A stretch of DNA of 64,000 bases, from positions 134,616,750-134,680,749 of the forward strand of contig NC_092878.1 in NCBI RefSeq assembly GCF_028372415.1. Reading direction: 5' to 3'. The notes beneath the pieces are model-generated. The model worked only from the letters and a program-made list of their open reading frames with translations. It was not told the DNA's origin and made no database searches. Shown here one piece after another: positions 58,218 to 64,000 of the stretch (positions within the stretch are counted from its first letter, which is position 1; every line of letters begins with the position of its first letter). The position numbers and the translations under genes are program-made. The stretch is from Notamacropus eugenii (Eukaryota > Chordata > Mammalia > Diprotodontia > Macropodidae).

Positions 58218-58222
58218 TATAT
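58130..58222. repeat. (CATA)n microsatellite with TA flanks
   Basis: About 14 CATA units between TATA stretches. Confidence 0.96.
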
Positions 58223-58415
58223 GAGTGTTGGATCTGAATTTAGGAAGACATGAGTTCCAATCTCAACTTTCTAGCTCTGCGTTTTTGAGCAACTTACTCA
58301 GCCTCTGTTTCCTCATCTGTAAAATGGATATAACTATAGCACCCACCTCCTAATGATGTTGCGAAGTAAAATGAGATAATATTTGAAAAGCACTTTGCAA
58401 ACCCAGATACTTTAT
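58223..58415 (+). mobile_element. MIR/tRNA-type SINE, sense
   Basis: 'ttaggaagacatgagttcca', 'gagcaacttactcagcctct', 'gtttcctcatctgtaaaatg' and 'tgagataatatttgaaaagc' give the sense order. Confidence 0.75.
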
Positions 58416-59269
58416 TAGTTGTATAGTTCTTCCCTCTCAATCAATAAATCAACAAGTATTTATTCACCACTTACCATCTGCCAGAATGGAAAAATTAAGC
58501 AGTCTTTGTTGTCAAGGAGCTTATATTCCGATGGACCAGACAACATGTATATGAAGAAACATATACTGGATAAGTATAATGAGAATATATACAGAAAATA
58601 TAGTGGTTAAGCAAAGGTAGTTAGAGAGGGAGATCACAAAAAATAGAGGCATTCTGGAAGCTGAAGGTGGAAATAAAATACATTCCAGCCATGGGGCACA
58701 ACCACTTCCATGGAGAAGGGAGATGGCATGTCATGTGTGAAAAAAGAAAGAAAAGGTCACTTTGGATGAATCAAGAGTGGAAGAAAGAAAATGATATATA
58801 ATGAGCCTGTTAAGGGATCACAGGTTACATATAGTTTAAAATCTAAATAAAGAACTTTTTATGTAATTTTATTTTAAAGGCAATAGGAAACTACTCTAGT
58901 TGGCTGAGTAGGAGAGATACATGATTAGATCCTCACTTAAGGAAAATTATTTGGGAAGCTATGTGTTGGAGGAAATGAAGGGGTAAGATACTTCAGACAG
59001 GGAAAACAGTTAGGAAGATATTGCAATAATCTAGAAGAGAAATAATGAAGACCTAAAGCATGGTGGTAACTGTGAGTGGAGAGGACAGACTGAGAAGTAT
59101 TGTACAGGGAGAAACATGAAGATCTGGCAACTGTTTGGATATGTGGGATGAGGGAAAATGAGGCAACGAGGAAGTTATGAACCCTGGAAAGTGGGAAGAT
59201 GGTAATGCCTCCTAAAGTAATAGAGAAGCTGAGAAGAGAGGAGAGTTTAGAGGAAAAGGCAATGAGTTC

Positions 59270-59405
59270 AATTTTATATATATATACATATATATTATAT
59301 ATGTATATATACACACATGTATAGATGTAGATATGTGTGTGTATATACGTATGTGTGTATATGTATATACATATTTATGCACATACATACACACACATAT
59401 ATAGC
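59270..59405. repeat. (TA)n and TATG/TACA simple repeat within L2
   Basis: Alternating TATA, TATG and CACA units. Confidence 0.9.
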
Positions 59406-59494
59406 TTAAGATGTTTCTGGGGTAGTCAGTTTGAAATTTACAAGAATTGATTACTGAAATGCTGAAAATCTAGAGAGAGTCTGGAGATGGAGAT

Positions 59495-59504
59495 AGATGA
59501 TAGG

Positions 59505-59564
<60 letters not shown>
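59495..59564. repeat. (GATA)n microsatellite within L2
   Basis: About 15 GATA units, mostly perfect from 59502. Confidence 0.96.
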
Positions 59565-60365
59565 AGGTTTAAAATAGCATTTTGGGGGAATAAGGGGTCA
59601 GGGAAGGATAAAAAGATTACCTTGTTGAGGTTGGATAACATGCATTTGTAATGTGCAAATTCAACAGGATTTTGAGGTGAAACAGATGAATGGATGGACA
59701 GACAGATAAATAGATGGAGAGAGAGAGATTTAGGAAGAAATGTGTGTGGCAGTGTATGTACAAAATATTGAAAGGTAAAATAGACAAAATCATGGGATTT
59801 TGTGTATTCAAAGAAATAATAGATAAAGCCATGGGGGCTAATGAAATTATTAAGAAAGAGAATGCTAAAGAAGAGAAGAGAACTTAGGACAGAATGCTGG
59901 GGAACATCTATAGTTTAGGGAAATGATATGGATGCTGAGGCAGCAAAAATATTCTAGTCCTACAAGAAGGATAGAAAGGATAGAACAGTTTTCTAAAAAA
60001 CCCATGAAAAAGAGATTATCTAGAAGGAGAGACTACTCAAAAGTGTCAAATACAGCAGATAGACTGAGATGATTATGACTGAGGAAAGGCAATCAGATGG
60101 GACCATTAAGAGAAAAGGAGCCACTTTAGAGAGAACTCTTTCGGTTGAGAAATAGTGTCAGAAGATAGGAAGTGATTTTAGATAATACAGAAGTCTGGCT
60201 GAGAAAGGGAGAGAAGAAACAGCATAATAGCTTGATAAGATTGTAAAATCTAGATTAATTTTTAAAGAAAGGGAAAGATTTGGACATTTTTTGAAGCAGT
60301 AAGCATATGAGAGTGAAGAGGTTTGAGATTTTAGAAAACAAGTAAGAGTCAGAGAAAGTTCTTTA

Positions 60366-60714
60366 AAAAATAATAAAAGGAAAAAATGAAAATAATATAC
60401 ATATTTAACTGATAATCAGCAAAATCCTTTAGTGTAAAGTTGAATATTTCAATTTGAGTCAATTACAAAATAGATCATTCAATCGTATCCTGATATCTAT
60501 ATAGGAGCTCTGTTGTGTAAAAGAACAGAATCAGTCATGTCCCTGATTCTCCAGGGCTTTAATTCACATAATATAGAGCAATCCCATGCCTCTCTGAAAA
60601 ACAAGCAAACAAACAACAAAAAAAAGACATCAAGTCTTTAGTATCTCTGTCCAAGAACTTTTGCCATTTCTGCCTCTGGGGCCAAAGAGAAAAAAAAATT
60701 AATTTCTCCTCCAT

Positions 60715-60792
<78 letters not shown>

Positions 60793-61470
60793 GGAGTGGA
60801 ATTAGTATATCCATTCAAGCCAGAAGGATTCAAATTGCTGTGAATAATTCATCCTAAATTATTGTTAAAATTTAAATTTCTAAAAGGTAAGAATTTAAAA
60901 AATAAGATGTTGGGCAGGAATAAATTTCCAAGACATCTGTTCATTCTGTATACTGAGTAGTAATCCTATTATAGCTAAAAAATGTTGGTGTATGTAGGAT
61001 ATTGACAGGGCTTTATTTTCCGGGGAGAAGATGGTAGAATGTCACTTCTGTGATTAAAGGCAAGCTTTGGCTCCACATTATACACGAACATTACAGTATG
61101 ACCATTTTTATTCATCTTTTATAGTCATTAGATCAACAAATTAGATTATTTATACATCCAGTACAAATGACATTGAAAGCACAGCCCTACTTATAAAATC
61201 CTAAATGCATGGTAAGAAATAGAGAAGATGGGAATCATAAAAGAGTACTTTAGTTATGTTTTTCCCCTTTTTAAGGAGGATGTCATAATGTTGAACAAAG
61301 TACTTTAATTAAGCATGATTGAAGTTGAATTACCAATTTTTATTTTTTTGTTTTAGTTTTTTTTTTCTTCCGGCCCCTTAGTCATTCCTTAATCATATCC
61401 TGCCATTGTGCTCAGTGGTCATCCATTGCATCAGTCTTGTATTCTTGGTCCTATATTTGAAAAGGTCATC
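60366..61470. other. Unassigned, with a long (GA)n tract
   Basis: Apart from the GA run described separately no gene or repeat is recognised. Confidence 0.4.
60717..60790. repeat. (GA)n microsatellite
   Basis: A pure run of about 36 GA units. The 3'-flanking word context (TTTTGCCATTTCTGCCTCTGG before it) recurs at 62228. Confidence 0.98.
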
Positions 61471-61477
61471 ATGAGAA

Positions 61478-61640
61478 GGGATAATCAATCAACAAATCAA
61501 CAAGCATTTTAGAATGTCTACTCTGTATCAGTAATTGTCCTGATATTGTCCTGTCCTTGGAGCTAGGGAAGCAGAGACAGGAAATAAAGGATTTTTATGC
61601 TTCAAAGTGCTTACATTCAATGGGAGAGGGGAGAATTGCT
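61478..61640 (-). mobile_element. L2 LINE tail fragment, antisense
   Basis: 'caacaaatcaacaagcattt', 'gtccttggagctagggaagc' and 'gtgcttacattcaatgggag' follow the antisense L2 end. Confidence 0.6.
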
Positions 61641-61999
61641 TTTAAAATAACTGCATTGAAAAAGGAAATCAGAACTGGTATAGGGAACTTCCTCTAGGAA
61701 ACCATTTCTACCAGTGTAGTTGAGAGATTAAGTGATAATCCTAGGGGCTCCATAGACTAAAGAAGTGTCAAAGCCAAGGTTACATCCTTCCTGTTCTTCC
61801 TGATGCTGAGGCAGGTTCTCTGTCCCCTTGTTTAAACTTAGCTCTTCCAGACTTGGAATGTATCATCTACACTATTCTCCTCAAAAATAAAACACGTACT
61901 GTCTGAATATCTCTAGTAGACTTTTCCCACTATCACCCCCACCTTGTTTAGTATTTCTGTAACTATTTCATCCACCTACATAAGGTTCTTTCAACTTTT
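61641..61999. other. Unassigned intergenic sequence
   Basis: Possible MIR-like words at 61720-61780 ('tgagagattaagtgataatc'). No gene. Confidence 0.35.
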
Positions 62000-62364
62000 T
62001 CAGAATCACAGAATTTGAGAGTTGGAAGGGACCTCAGCCAATTCATACACAAAAGAATCCCTACTCTAAACTACCCAACAAGTGTTCATCCAGGCCCAAA
62101 TAAAAAGCACCTATGAAGGAGATTTTTTTCAATCCTTGTGGAATTTCATTCAACTTTGGACAGTTTGAATTATTAGGATTATTAGAAATTTATTCTCCTG
62201 CCATCAAGTCTACATTTGCCTCTTAAGAACTTTTACCATTTCTGCCTCTGGGGCCAAAGAGAAAAATTCTAATTTCTTCTACATATTAATAGAGAGAGAG
62301 AGAGAAGTAGGAGAGGAAATGTTACCATTGAGATCATGTAGTGAAGAAATTCTTAAACAAAATT

Positions 62365-62515
62365 GGTTTCCATCTACTCTGCAATTTATAGTCTGAGTTG
62401 CCTAGAGCTCTGAGGGGTGACTCTTGCTCAAAGGCCAGTGAAAGTTAGAAGTGGGATTTGAATGTATCTTCTTAGCATTGAGACCAGTCTTGAATCTATT
62501 ATACCAGTCTACTTT
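62365..62515 (-). mobile_element. MIR-type marsupial SINE, antisense, inside L3
   Basis: 'ctctgcaatttatagtctga', 'gttgcctagagctctgaggg' and 'tagaagtgggatttgaatgt' give the antisense order of the SINE whose head is also at 15810. Confidence 0.6.
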
Positions 62516-63134
62516 TCTTCTCCAAATGATACTCCCCCAAAAAGATATTAGAAGACAATTACCATGTCACACCTAGGTCTTTTTTTCTCCGGTCTAAACA
62601 TGCCCAATTTCATGCAAAGGCCACCATTTGACATGATCTGAAGACCCTTCACTATTTTGATTGTCTTCCTCTAATGAACAATTCCACCTTTATCAAAGCC
62701 CTTTCTAAACCATGGGGCCTGAAACTGAACATTACACTCCTGATAAAGTCTGACAAGCACAGACCTCCTCAATTATTGAAAGCTAGGCCTCTCTTTTTGC
62801 AGGCAAAGTTCCCACTAGATTTTTTTGGTGCTACCTCATACTACTGACTCAAACTGAGATATCAGTCCCCTTAAATTTTCAGATGTTTTGTAGAACTTTT
62901 TTCTAACCATATATCCCTAATATATTTGTGAAATTGTTTTTTTGTACCTGAGGGCAATACTTTGCATTTATCTCTACTGAATTTCATCCTACTAAATTCA
63001 CTCCAGTTCTCTGGCCTACCAATATTCTTTTCGATCTTGATTCTCTGATCCAGTGTGTTAGCTCTTTATCATCCAATATATTACTATCTATGCCTCTATT
63101 CAGGCCACTGATAAAAATGTAAAATAACAAAAAA

Positions 63135-63350
63135 AGCAGGGCAGATAAAAGTCATGGCACAGAGGGAAAAAATAGCCATGAACTTAAAAGTCATAGGACC
63201 TGAGTTCAAATCTTAGCTTTGACATTGACTACTTATGTGACTAAGGACAAATCACTTAAACTCTCTAGGCATCAGTTTCCTCACCTGCAACACAAGGGTT
63301 TGGAGATGACTTGAAGATGACCTCTTTTTGTTCTAGACCTATGGTTCTAG
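63135..63350 (+). mobile_element. MIR/tRNA-type SINE, sense, inside L3
   Basis: 'aggacctgagttcaaatctt', 'aggacaaatcacttaaactc', 'ggcatcagtttcctcacctg' and 'gatgacctctttttgttcta' follow the sense order. The L3 resumes with 'tactagagacctccctccat'. Confidence 0.72.
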
Positions 63351-63608
63351 AAATTTGTGGTTATCTAGTATTTTACTAGAGACCTCCCTCCATCCATTGA
63401 ATTTTTAACATCTATTATTTGAAACTGGCCATCTTATTGTTATCAATCTCTCCAATCAGATTTGTCATTTCACCTATATCTCTCTCCATTCTCCCCACAG
63501 GAATACTATGAAATACTTTAATAAACACTTATTAAAAATCTAGGTAAATATAGCACATATCAATATCCTCATCTATTAGGTTAGCAAACCTGTCCCAAAA
63601 AACCAAAC

Positions 63609-63920
63609 AAACGTGGTGGTAGGCATGACAATGTACTCCTTTATTACCTGCTATTGTGAGAGAATGAAGATGGTGGATCACTTAAACTCTGGAGATCTGA
63701 GCTAAAATATGCTAAGCTAGTCAGGTATCCACACTAAATCTGGTACCATTATGATAAGTTGTCAAGAATGAAGGGAATGGGGCTGAGAAGCTCCAGTCAG
63801 CCTAAGGTAGTGCAAACCAGCCTTAAGGAGAAATGGAACAAGCCAAAGTTTCCATACTGATGAGCCCATGAGTAGCTACTGAACTTCCAGACTAAGACAG
63901 AAAAAGCAAAATTAAAAAAC
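63609..63920 (+). pseudogene. 7SL RNA (SRP RNA) retropseudogene, copy A, inside L3
   Basis: Ordered 7SL landmarks run from 'ggtggtaggcatg' through 'atggtggatcacttaaactc', 'ctaagctagtcaggtatcca', 'cactaaatctggtaccatta', 'agcctaaggtagtgcaaacc', 'gtttccatactgatgagccc' and 'gagtagctactgaacttcca' to 'gactaagacag', then an A-rich tail. It is nearly full length (about 290 bases) but heavily mutated, so it is a dead retrocopy. It splits the antisense L3, which continues to the window end. Confidence 0.85.
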
Positions 63921-64000
63921 AGATAATTACATTAGTCTGATATGATCTGCTCTTGATGAAACTATATTTGTTCTTTGTGATTAAAATGATTTTTTTTCTT
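63921..64000 (-). mobile_element. L3/CR1 LINE, antisense, continuation to the window edge
   Basis: 'attagtctgatatgatctgc' and 'tcttgatgaaactatatttg' continue the L3 reverse transcriptase region interrupted at 63600, with the same words as at 51478-51512. Confidence 0.72.

Larger units (their letters stand above)
58435..60365 (-). mobile_element. L2 LINE, antisense, long copy with microsatellites inside
   Basis: It starts with 'atcaacaagtatttattcac' and 'caaggagcttatattccgat', and continues through 'gaagatattgcaataatcta', 'tcctaaagtaatagagaagc', 'gggtagtcagtttgaaattt', 'gaacttaggacagaatgctg', 'aaagtgtcaaatacagcaga' and 'agaactctttcggttgagaa'. A minus-strand remnant near 59000-59240 still reads an L2-like 'FSITLGGITIFPLSRVHN'. 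Two microsatellites are inserted. Old and broken. Confidence 0.72.
62003..63600 (-). mobile_element. L3/CR1 LINE, antisense, with SINE insertions
   Basis: It starts at the L3 end 'agaatcacagaatttgagag' and 'ttggaagggacctcagccaa'. It continues with 'catcaagtctacatttgcct', 'ggtctaaacatgcccaattt', 'ctttctaaaccatggggcct', 'gatccagtgtgttagctctt' and 'ctagagacctccctccatcc', then 'gttagcaaacctgtcccaaa'. The next few bases of the same element reappear beyond the 7SL copy at 63921-64000 ('attagtctgatatgatctgc'). Broken and ancient. Confidence 0.8.

Noticed and set aside
58130-58222. Direct repeats as a possible CRISPR-like array
   Set aside because: Four-base tandem units without spacers: a plain microsatellite in a eukaryotic genome.

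Overview
The window is AT-rich, repeat-dense vertebrate nuclear DNA, almost certainly from a marsupial. The evidence is the repeat mix: RTE-clade (BovB-like) LINE copies, marsupial-type L1 3' ends, an ORF1-only half-L1 (HAL1) element, abundant L2 and L3/CR1 fossils, tRNA-derived SINEs of the marsupial type (the 'dominant' box is followed by a tail ending in a 'gtcagacacaattgaaacaactgaa'-like stretch), MIR-type SINEs, and short palindromic hAT elements. No marker lets me choose between opossum, dasyurid or kangaroo lineages. No bacterial-type gene, CRISPR array, tRNA or rRNA gene was seen.

Layout. 1-5.8 kb: two same-strand, internally deleted RTE LINE copies, the second abutting an L3/CR1 3' end. 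5.8-9 kb: mostly unassigned sequence and microsatellites. 9.06-13.33 kb: an antisense L1 split by a complete-looking antisense HAL1 with a 17-bp target duplication. 13.5-15.25 kb: a SINE and a 5'-truncated sense L1. 16.2-18.4 kb: a sense L2 split by a probable solo LTR. 19.6-24.2 kb: antisense L2 pieces with an inserted SINE. 24.4-25.5 kb: a decayed processed pseudogene of RNASEH1. 25.5-33 kb: several L1 pieces, one inserted at the end of another with a 15-bp target duplication. 34.8-36.45 kb: an intronless, intact casein kinase 1 alpha retrogene, the only convincing protein-coding gene here. 37-41 kb: L2, L3 and a 7SL RNA pseudogene. 42.2-44.6 kb: a long antisense L3/CR1 carrying a SINE and two hAT MITEs. 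46.8-50.4 kb: two more hAT pieces and two diverged copies of an unnamed ~0.6 kb segment, each interrupted by a different microsatellite block. 51-60.4 kb: L3, L2, L1 and SINE fossils. 62-64 kb: an antisense L3 interrupted by two SINEs and a second 7SL pseudogene.

The casein kinase retrogene has an uninterrupted 332-codon reading frame that keeps all catalytic residues, and its start codon lies one base after a strong pyrimidine tract plus CAG, so it may be expressed from a spliced 5' leader. Apart from it, this is ordinary intergenic marsupial DNA. I found no convincing sign of a wholly new biological system. The best leads are the retrogene, the shared 3' breakpoint of the two RTE copies, the pair of 7SL copies and the duplicated 0.6-kb segment. 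All repeat names are from memory of consensus features, not from a database search.
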